32,056 bases of DNA from JAOADN01 sp049323795 (GTDB lineage: Bacteria > Pseudomonadota > Alphaproteobacteria > Rhodobacterales > Rhodobacteraceae), in NCBI GenBank assembly GCA_049323795.1, contig JBMOOH010000014.1, positions 1-32,056 of the forward strand. The letters are read 5' to 3'. The notes below the pieces were generated by a model. It was not told the DNA's origin. It was given only the letters and a program-made list of their open reading frames with translations, and did not search any database. Numbering within the stretch: position 1 is the stretch's first letter; each line of letters opens with the position of its first letter. Positions 8,756 through 16,866 of this stretch are shown here, one piece after another. A program made the position numbers and the translations under genes.

Positions 8756-9603
8756 CCGCCGAGACGCTCGCGGAAATGGCGGTCGAGGTCCTCTCGACCG
8801 CCGACGGACGCGAGAAGTGCCGGGTATCGCGGGCCCATGCGGCACGCTGGTTCGCGGCGCGGGAAAGGGGCGACCCCCTGCCGCGCGGAACCGCGACGCC
8901 CCCTGCCCGTCCCGCGCGGCCGGAAAAGCCCGTCCTCCTACCCCCGCGCGACGTGCCGCGCCGGCGGCCGGGGACGGCGGCGGGGCGCATCGCGCTGCTC
9001 CACGCCGTCGCGCATATCGAACTGAACGCGGTCGACCTGCACTGGGATATCCTCGCCCGCTTCGGCGACGTGCCCTTCCCGCCCGGCTTCTGCGACGACT
9101 GGGTGAAGGCCGCGGACGAGGAATCCAAGCACTTCACCCTGCTCTGCGGCTGTCTCGAGGCGATGGGCAGCTTCTACGGCGCGCTGCCTGCCCATGCCGG
9201 AATGTGGCGCGCGGCCGAGGACACCGCAGCGGACATCCTCGGACGTCTCGCCGTCGTTCCGATGGTGCTGGAGGCGCGGGGCCTCGACGTCACACCGGAC
9301 ATGATCGCGGTGTTCGAGCGGTCCGGCGACGCGGCGGCGGCCGCCGCGCTGCGGACGATCCATGCCGAAGAGGTCGGGCACGTCGCCTATGGCTCGAAGT
9401 GGTTCCACTTCCTCTGCGGACGGCACGATCTCGACCCGAAGGATACCTTCCACACGCTTGTGAGGACCTACTTCCACGGGGCGCTGAAGCCGCCTTTCAA
9501 CGAGGAGAAGCGGGCCGAGGCAGGACTGCCGCCCGACTTCTACTGGCCTCTCGTGGAAGGACACGGCCAAGGGCGCGGCGCCCCGCCGGACGGTTCGGGC
9601 TGA
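8752..9603 (+). CDS. DUF455 family ferritin-like protein
   Basis: The 283-residue product belongs to the DUF455 family, which has a ferritin-like four-helix fold. Candidate metal-ligand motifs are visible: HAVAHIELNAVDLHWD, ADEESKHF, LEARGLD and HAEEVGHVAYG, the usual E...ExxH pattern of diiron proteins in two halves. Function is not established; a diiron oxygenase or oxidase is inferred from the motifs. I chose the GTG at 8752 because it overlaps the bcp stop as GTGA and gives the expected N terminus (TAETLAEMAVEVL). The longer open frame upstream lies inside bcp and is a shadow. Pairing with a peroxiredoxin hints at a peroxide or iron link. Confidence 0.85.
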   Translation: MTAETLAEMAVEVLSTADGREKCRVSRAHAARWFAARERGDPLPRGTATPPARPARPEKPVLLPPRDVPRRRPGTAAGRIALLHAVAHIELNAVDLHWDILARFGDVPFPPGFCDDWVKAADEESKHFTLLCGCLEAMGSFYGALPAHAGMWRAAEDTAADILGRLAVVPMVLEARGLDVTPDMIAVFERSGDAAAAAALRTIHAEEVGHVAYGSKWFHFLCGRHDLDPKDTFHTLVRTYFHGALKPPFNEEKRAEAGLPPDFYWPLVEGHGQGRGAPPDGSG

Positions 9604-9800
9604 GGAGTCCGCGTTGCCACAGGCAGTTTTCGGCGGGAACCTGCCCAAGCGGGCGGCGTTGCGCCTGCCTTTGCATTCCGTTCACCAAAAGATGTTGCGG
9701 TTCCCGCCCGGCCCTTGCTAGGCGGTGGGCCGGCCCATCGGGGGATGGGGCCGGACGCTGCGCCGAGGCGCATTTCCGGACGCTGCACGGGACGCACAGA

Positions 9801-11135
9801 TTGACTGCTCGCATACTGCACCGAATGAGCGCGGCGCTCGGCCGCCGATTGCCGGAACAGCGGCTGTTCCTAAAGTCCGACACGTCCACGCGCTTCGTGC
9901 GGGTCAGTCCGGTCACACAGGCCGTCGCGCTGGGCGGGGCGGGACTGGTGCTGATCTGGACGATCGTGGCGTCCTCGATCCTGTTCATGGACGCGATCGG
10001 TTCGGGCACCGTCCGCGAACAGGTGCGGCGCGCCCAGGAGGTCTACGCGGCACGGCTCGACGCGCTGTCGCGGGAACGTGACCTGCGCGCGGCCGAGGTC
10101 GCCGCCGCCCAGGCGCGCGTCTCGACCGCGCTGCGACAGATCTCCTCCATGCAGTCCTCGCTGCTGACCTCCGAGGAGCGCCGCAGGGAACTCGAGACCG
10201 GAATCGGGGTGATCCAGGCGACCCTCCGCCGCACGATGAACGACCGCGACGCAGCGCGCGCAGCGCTCGACGCAGGGCGCGCCCTCGCCGCGGGGGATGC
10301 GCCGCCGGGCGAAACCGTCGCGCCCGGCGATCTCACCGCGACGGTCGATTTTCTCACCCTGGCGCTGGCGCGGAGTGCCGATGCACTGGACGCCGCCAGG
10401 AAGCGTGCCGCCGACGCGACGACCGCGGCCGAGGAGACTGCCTACGAGCTTCGCCTGACGACCGAGCGCAACGACAGGATCCTGAGCCGGCTCGAGGATG
10501 CGGTGACGGTCTCGATGGCGCCGCTGGACAAGATGTTCACCGCAGCCGGACTGGACCCCGATGCCCTGCTCGCCGAAGTCCGGCGCGGATACTCGGGCCA
10601 GGGCGGCCCGCTCATGCCGGTCATGCCCACATCGGTGTCGACGAAAGGCGAATCCGCCGCCCTTGCCGACCCCGCAACGATGCGGGCCTCGTCGATCCTC
10701 AACGGACTGGACCGGATGAACCTGTACCGGATCGCGTCCGAGAAGGTGCCCTTCGTGCTGCCGCTCAGGACGGCCTTCCGCATGACCTCGGCATTCGGTC
10801 AGCGCTGGGGGCGGCTGCATGCCGGACTCGATCTGGCGGGGTCGTACGGATCTCCGGTCTATTCCACGGCCGAGGGCGTGGTGATCTCTGCAGGATGGGA
10901 TGGCGGCTATGGAAAGTCCGTGACCATCCGCCACGCCTTCGGGATCGAGACGCGCTATGCGCATCTGTCTGACATCCGGGTGAAGGCGGGCCAAAGGGTC
11001 TCGCGCGGGGACCGGATCGGTGATATGGGGAACTCCGGCAATTCCACGGGCACCCATGTCCACTACGAGGTCCGTGTGAGCGACGATCCAGTCAATCCGA
11101 TGACGTTCATCAAGGCAGCGAATGATGTTCTCTAA
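9801..11135 (+). CDS. M23 (LytM-type) peptidoglycan endopeptidase, membrane-anchored
   Basis: The 444-residue protein has a short cytoplasmic N terminus, one transmembrane helix (about 38-63), a long coiled coil (about 70-235) and a C-terminal M23 domain (about 325-435). The zinc and catalytic residues of active enzymes are all present: His340 and Asp344 (HAGLD), His388 (YAHLS), and His419/His421 (HVHYE). It should therefore cut peptide cross-links itself, unlike catalytically dead EnvC/NlpD activators. The start is uncertain. I use TTG at 9801, which gives an N terminus like that of relatives before PEQRLFLKSD; the first ATG in frame is at 9825. It overlaps the bactofilin gene by 14 nt. Confidence 0.9.
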   Translation: MTARILHRMSAALGRRLPEQRLFLKSDTSTRFVRVSPVTQAVALGGAGLVLIWTIVASSILFMDAIGSGTVREQVRRAQEVYAARLDALSRERDLRAAEVAAAQARVSTALRQISSMQSSLLTSEERRRELETGIGVIQATLRRTMNDRDAARAALDAGRALAAGDAPPGETVAPGDLTATVDFLTLALARSADALDAARKRAADATTAAEETAYELRLTTERNDRILSRLEDAVTVSMAPLDKMFTAAGLDPDALLAEVRRGYSGQGGPLMPVMPTSVSTKGESAALADPATMRASSILNGLDRMNLYRIASEKVPFVLPLRTAFRMTSAFGQRWGRLHAGLDLAGSYGSPVYSTAEGVVISAGWDGGYGKSVTIRHAFGIETRYAHLSDIRVKAGQRVSRGDRIGDMGNSGNSTGTHVHYEVRVSDDPVNPMTFIKAANDVL

Positions 11136-11655
11136 GAGCCGAATAAACGAACCCGGGCCGAAGGCGGCCGAAGCGGACAGACCGAAACTGCCAGAACCGA
11201 TGAGCCAGCGTCCCGTGACAGATTTCTCTCCCGTATCGCCGAAGTCGAAGCCTCCGGCGTCCGTCCTTTCCGCCGATCTCACCGTGGTCGGCAACCTCAA
11301 GACCACCGGCGACATCCAGGTCGAAGGCACCGTGGAGGGCGACATCCGCGCGCATCTCCTGACCGTCGGCGAAAGCGCGACGATCCGGGGCGAGATCGTC
11401 GCGGACGACATCGTGGTGAACGGGCGCGTCGTCGGCAGGGTCCGCGGGCTGAAGGTCCGTCTCACCTCGACCGCGCGCGTCGAAGGCGACATCATCCACA
11501 AGACCATCGCCATTGAATCGGGTGCGCATTTCGAAGGATCGGTGCAGCGCGCCGAGGATCCGCTCGCCGGGGCCGAGCCCCGGGCGCTTCCCCCGATGGG
11601 CGGATCGACCCGCCTGACCGCGGCGCCTGCCGGGTCCGAGAAGGTGGGCGGCTGA
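11122..11655 (+). CDS. Bactofilin (polymer-forming cytoskeletal protein)
   Basis: Bactofilins self-assemble without nucleotide into filaments that position cell-wall enzymes. This 177-residue protein has a Pro-rich disordered head (1-45), a central beta-helix domain (about 47-145) built from short repeats such as VVGNLKTTGDIQVEGTVEGD and VRLTSTARVEGDI, and a disordered tail. Two adjacent ATGs (11122 and 11125) are possible, with AAGG just upstream. The gene overlaps the 3' end of the M23 peptidase gene. Bactofilin/M23 pairs are well known, and the bactofilin is thought to localise the hydrolase. A GC-rich hairpin 40 nt after the stop may end the transcript. Confidence 0.95.
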   Translation: MMFSKSRINEPGPKAAEADRPKLPEPMSQRPVTDFSPVSPKSKPPASVLSADLTVVGNLKTTGDIQVEGTVEGDIRAHLLTVGESATIRGEIVADDIVVNGRVVGRVRGLKVRLTSTARVEGDIIHKTIAIESGAHFEGSVQRAEDPLAGAEPRALPPMGGSTRLTAAPAGSEKVGG

Positions 11656-11694
11656 CCCGATTTCCGGTGCAGGTCCGTCGTGACGGATAGGGCG

Positions 11695-11722
11695 CGGGCG
11701 CCGGATGAAGAACCGGCGCCCG
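11695..11722 (+). terminator. GC-rich hairpin downstream of bactofilin
   Basis: CGGGCGCCGG (11695-11704) and CCGGCGCCCG (11713-11722) form a perfect 10-bp stem with an 8-nt loop, 40 nt after the bactofilin stop. No T-tract follows, so termination may be Rho-assisted or weak. Confidence 0.55.
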
Positions 11723-11839
11723 TGGCCCATGGGCGCCTCTGATCCGCAGAGTCGCGCCGGCTGGTCCTGCCGGCGGCGATACCTGACCCGTCGATGGGCG
11801 TCATCGACAGTTCCCTCACGGGCGGTCGCCCTGCCTTCC

Positions 11840-12145
11840 ATGCGCAACTCGCTCGGTGCCGGGATCGCGGGCGCGCAGCGGTTCGGGGCCGCCTGTCTGC
11901 CCGCCCTGTCTTCGGTCATCCCGGCGGGCGGCGCACTCGGCGACCGCCTCGGGGTGGCGCGGCGGTTCCGCGGGGTCATCGTGCCCTTCGCCGAAGCCGG
12001 GATCGGCACCGATGCGCACAGTCTTCAGGCCACCCGCGCTGCCGTCGCCGCAGTGGCCGGCATCGCGGCCGCCTGCGCCCTCCTCGGCGCGGCCATTGCC
12101 GCCTTCGGGATGCGGCGTCCCCCTCAGGCCAGCGCGCGCCGGTAG
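11840..12145 (+). other. Orphan hydrophobic ORF, possibly a transporter remnant
   Basis: The 468 nt between bactofilin and the DUF2189 gene hold no clear gene. One frame from ATG 11840 encodes 101 residues ending in a convincing membrane helix (about 64-88, AAVAAVAGIAAACALLGAAI) and a basic tail, like the last helix of a DHA2-type MFS exporter. There is no recognisable ribosome binding site, no family motif, and it overlaps the convergent DUF2189 gene by 22 nt. It may be a decayed fragment or chance coding in GC-rich DNA. Nothing else is recognised in 11723-12123. Confidence 0.25.
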
Positions 12146-12897
12146 ACATGCCAGGTCGCATGTCCGAACACGGGCAAGGCGACGAAGAGGCCGAGGAACA
12201 TCGGCAGCATCGAGGCAAAGAGCCCGGCGGCGATGATCGCCGCCCAGGCGGCCATCACGACCGGGTTCAGCATCACCACCGAGACCGAGGTGATCATCGC
12301 CGACACGACATCGACCTCGCGGTCGAGGATGTGGGGAAGGCCGGTGACCGTGGTGCAGTAGATCACCCCCGCGAAGCCCGCCCCGATGACCGTCCCGACG
12401 ACCAGCATCAGCGGCCCGTTCCCGGTCAGAAACAGCTCCGCAATGCCCGTCCCGGCCGAGAAGGCCCGAAGCCCCATGAAGAGCGCGAAGACCGCGTGGG
12501 CGACGAAGACCCAGAACAGGAAGATCACCACGATCAGGGCCGAGGCCATCGGCACCTGCCGGTCCTTCTGCCGGATCACCACCCCGAGGACGCCCGACCA
12601 GTCGAGTGTTTCGCCCGCCTCGATCCGCCGGCTGACCTCGTAAAGCCCGACAGCGGCGAAGGGCGCGAAAAGCGGAAACCCCACCGCGACCGGCGCGAGC
12701 CACCATTCCTGTCCCGCCGCGGCAAAGACGAGCCAGAGAAGGATCCCGCCCGCCACGTAGACCGAGCTGAAGAAGAGCCCGAAGAGCGGTGCGCGCAGGA
12801 AGTCCCGCAGTCCGAGCTTCAAGGCAGCGCCAAGATCGGCCAGCGTCAGCACCTGCGGCACGGGCAGGGGCGACGGGGCCACCGTCGGGTCAGCCAA
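12124..12897 (-). CDS. DUF2189 integral membrane protein
   Basis: This 257-residue protein has about six transmembrane helices and the features of DUF2189: the early LGLRDFLRAPLFGLFF, the YEVSRRIEAGE loop and a GLPHILDREVDVVSAM segment. The family has no known function. The start is TTG at 12897, chosen because a strong GGAGG lies 7 nt upstream. It follows prfB by 73 nt on the same strand, with an imperfect hairpin (12908-12930) in the gap, so it may be read through from prfB or have its own transcript. Confidence 0.85.
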   Translation of the reverse strand: MADPTVAPSPLPVPQVLTLADLGAALKLGLRDFLRAPLFGLFFSSVYVAGGILLWLVFAAAGQEWWLAPVAVGFPLFAPFAAVGLYEVSRRIEAGETLDWSGVLGVVIRQKDRQVPMASALIVVIFLFWVFVAHAVFALFMGLRAFSAGTGIAELFLTGNGPLMLVVGTVIGAGFAGVIYCTTVTGLPHILDREVDVVSAMITSVSVVMLNPVVMAAWAAIIAAGLFASMLPMFLGLFVALPVFGHATWHVYRRALA

Positions 12898-12970
12898 TCC
12901 CTCTCCTCCTTCCCACGCGCGGGTGGAAGGCTAGGACAGGGTCACCCCGAGGGGCAAGACCCTTCGCGCG

Positions 12971-14098
12971 TCAGCCGTCCGCGGCGGCTTCTGCCCGGCT
13001 CTTGCCGGACACATCCATCGCCAGCGTCGCGGCCATGAAGGCATCGAGGTCGCCGTCGAGCACACCCTGGGTGTCGCTCGTCTCGTAGCCCGTCCGCAGG
13101 TCCTTGACCATCTGGTAGGGCTGCAGGACGTAGGACCGGATCTGGTTGCCCCAGCCTGCGTCGCCCTTGTTGTCATGCGCCTCCTGGATCGCGGCGGTAC
13201 GCTTTTCCAGCTCCATCTGGTAGAGCCGCGATTTCAGCGCCTGCATGGCGACGTCGCGGTTCTGGTGCTGGGACTTGAGCGACGAGGTGGTGACGATCCC
13301 CGTGGGGAAGTGGGTGATCCGCACCGCCGAGTCCGTCTTGTTGACGTGCTGCCCGCCCGCGCCGCTGGCGCGGAACGTGTCGATGCGGATGTCCTTGTCC
13401 AGGACCTCGATCTCGATGTTCTCGTCGATGACCGGATAGACCCAGACAGACGAGAAAGACGTGTGCCGCCGCGCCGCCGAGTCATAGGGCGAGATGCGGA
13501 CGAGGCGATGGACACCCGACTCGGACTTCAGCCAGCCATAGGCATTGTGCCCTATGATCTTGTAGCTGACCGACCGGATCCCCGCCTCTTCGCCCGGGGT
13601 CTCGGACTGCATCTCGACCGTGTAGCCCTTCTTCTCGGCCCAGCGGACATACATGCGCGCAAGCATCGCCGCCCAGTCGCAGCTTTCGGTGCCGCCCGCG
13701 CCCGCGTTAATCTCGAGGAAGGTGTCGTTGCCGTCCGCCTCGCCGTTCAGCAGCGCCTCGAGTTCCTTCTCGGCGGCGAGAGTCTTGAGCTGCCGGAGCG
13801 CGGCCTCGGCCTCGGCCACCACGCCGCCGTCGCCTTCCGCCTCGCCCAGTTCGATCAGTTCGACGTTGTCCTTCAGGTCGCGCTCGATCCGCTGGTAGGT
13901 CTCGATCTGGTCCTTGAGCGACTGGCGCTCTCGCATCATCTTCTGCGCCTTCGCCGGGTCCGACCAGATGTCGCCCGCCTCGATCAGCGCCTCGATTTCC
14001 TCAAGCCGGTGGGGGGCCGTCTCCCAGTCCATCCGCTGGCCGATCAGCTTCAGCGACTTCGCCACGTCCTCGGCGATGTTCTGCATTTCGGTGCGCAT
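12971..14098 (-). CDS. prfB: Peptide chain release factor 2
   Basis: RF2 recognises UAA and UGA stop codons and triggers peptide release. The 375-residue protein contains the catalytic GGQ at 248-250 (SGAGGQHVNKT) and a codon-recognition loop at 203-205 that reads SPY where E. coli has SPF, followed by the conserved RRHTSF. The frame is continuous with no in-frame UGA near codon 25, so the autoregulatory programmed frameshift of many prfB genes is absent. The ATG at 14098 gives full family length; an ATG four codons later is possible. It follows the PBP1A gene by 78 nt. Confidence 0.96.
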   Translation of the reverse strand: MRTEMQNIAEDVAKSLKLIGQRMDWETAPHRLEEIEALIEAGDIWSDPAKAQKMMRERQSLKDQIETYQRIERDLKDNVELIELGEAEGDGGVVAEAEAALRQLKTLAAEKELEALLNGEADGNDTFLEINAGAGGTESCDWAAMLARMYVRWAEKKGYTVEMQSETPGEEAGIRSVSYKIIGHNAYGWLKSESGVHRLVRISPYDSAARRHTSFSSVWVYPVIDENIEIEVLDKDIRIDTFRASGAGGQHVNKTDSAVRITHFPTGIVTTSSLKSQHQNRDVAMQALKSRLYQMELEKRTAAIQEAHDNKGDAGWGNQIRSYVLQPYQMVKDLRTGYETSDTQGVLDGDLDAFMAATLAMDVSGKSRAEAAADG

Positions 14099-14176
14099 GG
14101 GGTCTTCGCGTCCTTCAGGAATTCCGGTTGCGCCACTTAGCCCAAGGCAGGTGACGCGGCAAGCGGCCGGGCCGGA

Positions 14177-16732
14177 TCAGTAGAGCCCGCCGGAACTGAC
14201 GGTGCCGAAACCGGCCTTCTTCGGGATCACCCTGGTCTCGCCATCGACCGTCGTGACGGTCGTCCCGCCGGTGTCCGTCTCGCCATAGCTGAAAAGCGGC
14301 AGGTTCTGCCCCATCCCGAAACCGCCGTCCACCATGGCCCCGATCCCGAACGGCGGCTCGATGCCGTCGCGGAAGTACTCCGCCTGCACGAAGTCGCCGG
14401 TGACCCCGTCGGGCAGGCGCTCGCCGGTGAAGCGGTTGATGTTGATGAAATAGCCGCCTGGCGGAATGCGGAACTCGCTGCCGCCGTATCGCTTGATCGC
14501 TTCCTGCATGAAGGCCTGGAACACCGGAACGCAGAGCGTGCCTCCGAAAGCCCCCTCTCCGAGCGTCCGGGGCTGGTCATAGCCCATGTAGCAGCCCGCG
14601 ACGACGTTCGAGGTGAACCCAATGAACCAGACGTCCTTGGCGTCGTTGGTCGTGCCGGTCTTGCCGGCGACAGGCACCGGAAGCCGGACCCCCGACCCCG
14701 ATCCCCGCAGAACCACTCCCCGCATCATCGAGGTGAGCTGATAGGCGGTGATCGGGTCCATCATCCGCTCGCGGTTGGACTCGATCGTCGGCGAAACTGC
14801 GGGGGGAAGCGTCTCCTGCGCGCAGTCCCTGCAGATCCGCTGGTCGTGGCGATAGATCGTCTTGCCAAAGCGGTCCTGAACGCGGTCCACGAGGGTCGGC
14901 TCGACCCGCTCGCCGCCGTTGGCGAACATCGCGTAGGCGGCCACCATCTTGTAGAGCGTCGTCTCCTGCGCGCCGAGCGCGTTGGCGAGGAACGGCTCCA
15001 GATAGTCGTAGACCCCGAACTTCTCGGCGTATTTCGCCACCGTCTCCATCCCGATTTCCTGTGCTATCCGCACCGTCATCAGGTTCCGGCTCTGCTCGAT
15101 CCCCGTACGCATCGGCGTCGGCCCGTAGTACTTGTTCGAGGCGTTCCTGGGCGTCCAGAGTCCCTGCGGCGTGTTCACCTCGATCGGGGCATCGATGACG
15201 ATGGTGGCCGGGGTGAACCCCGAATCCAGCGCCGCCGCATAGACGAACGGCTTGAAGGACGATCCTGGCTGCCGCATCGCCTGCGTGGCGCGGTTGAACA
15301 CCGAGGACTGATAGGAGAACCCGCCCTGCATGGCGAGGACCCGGCCCGTGTTCACGTCCATCGCCATGAAGCCGCCCTGCACCTCCGGCACCTGGCGGAG
15401 CGACCAGCGCACGAAGTCGCCGGTCTTGTCGTCCGTCACGGCACGGACCATCACGACATCGCCGACGCCCACCAGGTCGGACACCCGCTTCGCCCTGGGC
15501 CCGAGCGATCCGTCCGCGTTCTTCCTGCGCGCCCAGGTGACGTCCCCGGCAACGATCACGTCCTTCCCGCGATCGGCGGGCTCGCCCTCGATCCCGATGC
15601 GGGCATCGGACCCGCCCAGGTCCAGAACCACCGCCGCGCGCCAGCCGGCCACGTCGCGCGGCAGGTCCGTCACCTCGGCGAGCGCGGCGCGCCACTCCTC
15701 TTCCGAGCCGAGCCTGCTTGCCCCTATCGTCTTGCCGGTGCCGCGCCACACCCCCTGCTCGCGGTCGTATTTCTCGAGCGCGGTCTGGAGCGCCTGGGCC
15801 GCCAGGGTCTGAAGGTCGGGGTCGATCGTCGCTCGGATCGTGAGGCCGCCGCCGAAGAACTCCTCCGCCCCGAAGCTCCGGGACAGCTGGCGGCGGATCT
15901 CGTCGGTGAAGTAGTCCCGCGGGGGCAGGCTTTCGCGGAAGGCCGGGTAGTCGCCGTTCTGAACCGACCGGAGCGGCTTTGCCTTCTCGGCCTCGTAGGC
16001 CGCCTCGTCGATATAGCCGTTCTGCCACATCTCGCGCAGGACATAGTTGCGCCGCTCGGTCAGGCGCGCCTTGGCGCGGACGGGATTATAGGACGATGGC
16101 GCCTGCGGCATGGCCGCCAGCGTCGCGGCCTCGGCGACGTCGAGCTGGTCGAGCGTCTTGTTGAAGTAGGTCTGCGCGGCGGCGGTCACGCCATAGCTGT
16201 TCTGCCCCAGGAAGATCTCGTTGAGGTAGAGCTCGAGGATCTTCTCCTTGCTCAGCGACTGTTCGAGCCGCGTCGCCAGGATCAGTTCCTTGATCTTCCG
16301 CTCGCCCGTCCTGTCGCCGGACAGCAGGAAGTTCTTCGTCACCTGCTGCGTGATGGTGGAGGCGCCGCGGACGGTCTGCCCGCGCGACGCGATCGCCTCG
16401 ATGCCGGCCGCGATCATGCCGCGCGCGTCGAACCCCTTGTGGAGGTAGAAGTTCTTGTCCTCGGCCGAGATGAAGGCTTCCTTGATGATTGCCGGGACGT
16501 CCTCGATCGGCGTGAATATCCGCCTCTCCTCGGCGAATTCGTCCATGATCCTGCCTTCGCCCGAATAGACCCGGCTGATCGTCTTCGGCGCGTACTGGGC
16601 AAGGCTCTCATAGCTCGGCAGGTCGCGCGAATACATCCAGAAGATCGCCCCGACCGTGAGCGCGGCAAAGAACATGGCCGTCACGAGCCAGCTGAAGATG
16701 GCACCGAAGAACGAGATGACGAACCGGACCAA
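14177..16732 (-). CDS. mrcA: Penicillin-binding protein 1A
   Basis: This bifunctional class A PBP polymerises glycan strands and cross-links them at the periplasmic face. The 851-residue protein has an N-terminal transmembrane anchor (about 10-34). The GT51 glycosyltransferase domain has catalytic Glu91 (EDKNFYLHKGFD) and GASTITQQ. An OB-like insert precedes the transpeptidase domain, which has Ser491/Lys494 (SSFK), SRN at 548-550 and KTGTT at 691-695. The start is TTG at 16732, with GGGGGA 7 nt upstream; no ATG in frame preserves the anchor. It lies between the amidase and prfB genes on one strand. Confidence 0.96.
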   Translation of the reverse strand: MVRFVISFFGAIFSWLVTAMFFAALTVGAIFWMYSRDLPSYESLAQYAPKTISRVYSGEGRIMDEFAEERRIFTPIEDVPAIIKEAFISAEDKNFYLHKGFDARGMIAAGIEAIASRGQTVRGASTITQQVTKNFLLSGDRTGERKIKELILATRLEQSLSKEKILELYLNEIFLGQNSYGVTAAAQTYFNKTLDQLDVAEAATLAAMPQAPSSYNPVRAKARLTERRNYVLREMWQNGYIDEAAYEAEKAKPLRSVQNGDYPAFRESLPPRDYFTDEIRRQLSRSFGAEEFFGGGLTIRATIDPDLQTLAAQALQTALEKYDREQGVWRGTGKTIGASRLGSEEEWRAALAEVTDLPRDVAGWRAAVVLDLGGSDARIGIEGEPADRGKDVIVAGDVTWARRKNADGSLGPRAKRVSDLVGVGDVVMVRAVTDDKTGDFVRWSLRQVPEVQGGFMAMDVNTGRVLAMQGGFSYQSSVFNRATQAMRQPGSSFKPFVYAAALDSGFTPATIVIDAPIEVNTPQGLWTPRNASNKYYGPTPMRTGIEQSRNLMTVRIAQEIGMETVAKYAEKFGVYDYLEPFLANALGAQETTLYKMVAAYAMFANGGERVEPTLVDRVQDRFGKTIYRHDQRICRDCAQETLPPAVSPTIESNRERMMDPITAYQLTSMMRGVVLRGSGSGVRLPVPVAGKTGTTNDAKDVWFIGFTSNVVAGCYMGYDQPRTLGEGAFGGTLCVPVFQAFMQEAIKRYGGSEFRIPPGGYFININRFTGERLPDGVTGDFVQAEYFRDGIEPPFGIGAMVDGGFGMGQNLPLFSYGETDTGGTTVTTVDGETRVIPKKAGFGTVSSGGLY

Positions 16733-16866
16733 GCGAAAATCCCCCGAAGACGCCGCAGTCTATACCGCGCGGCCGCAAGCGGGTCAAAGCGGCAAGGGGG
16801 GAAACGCCCGGCCGCCCCGGCGGGTCCTTGCCCGCGCCGCGCCCGGCTCCCGGGAACGGACCCGGA

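Noticed and set aside
9870..11819. Long - strand open frame across the M23 and bactofilin genes
   Set aside because: It is antisense to two well-supported genes with motif evidence and has no recognisable domain.
13900..14098. Programmed +1 frameshift in prfB
   Set aside because: The 5' part is a single continuous frame without an in-frame UGA or the CUU-UGA slippery site.
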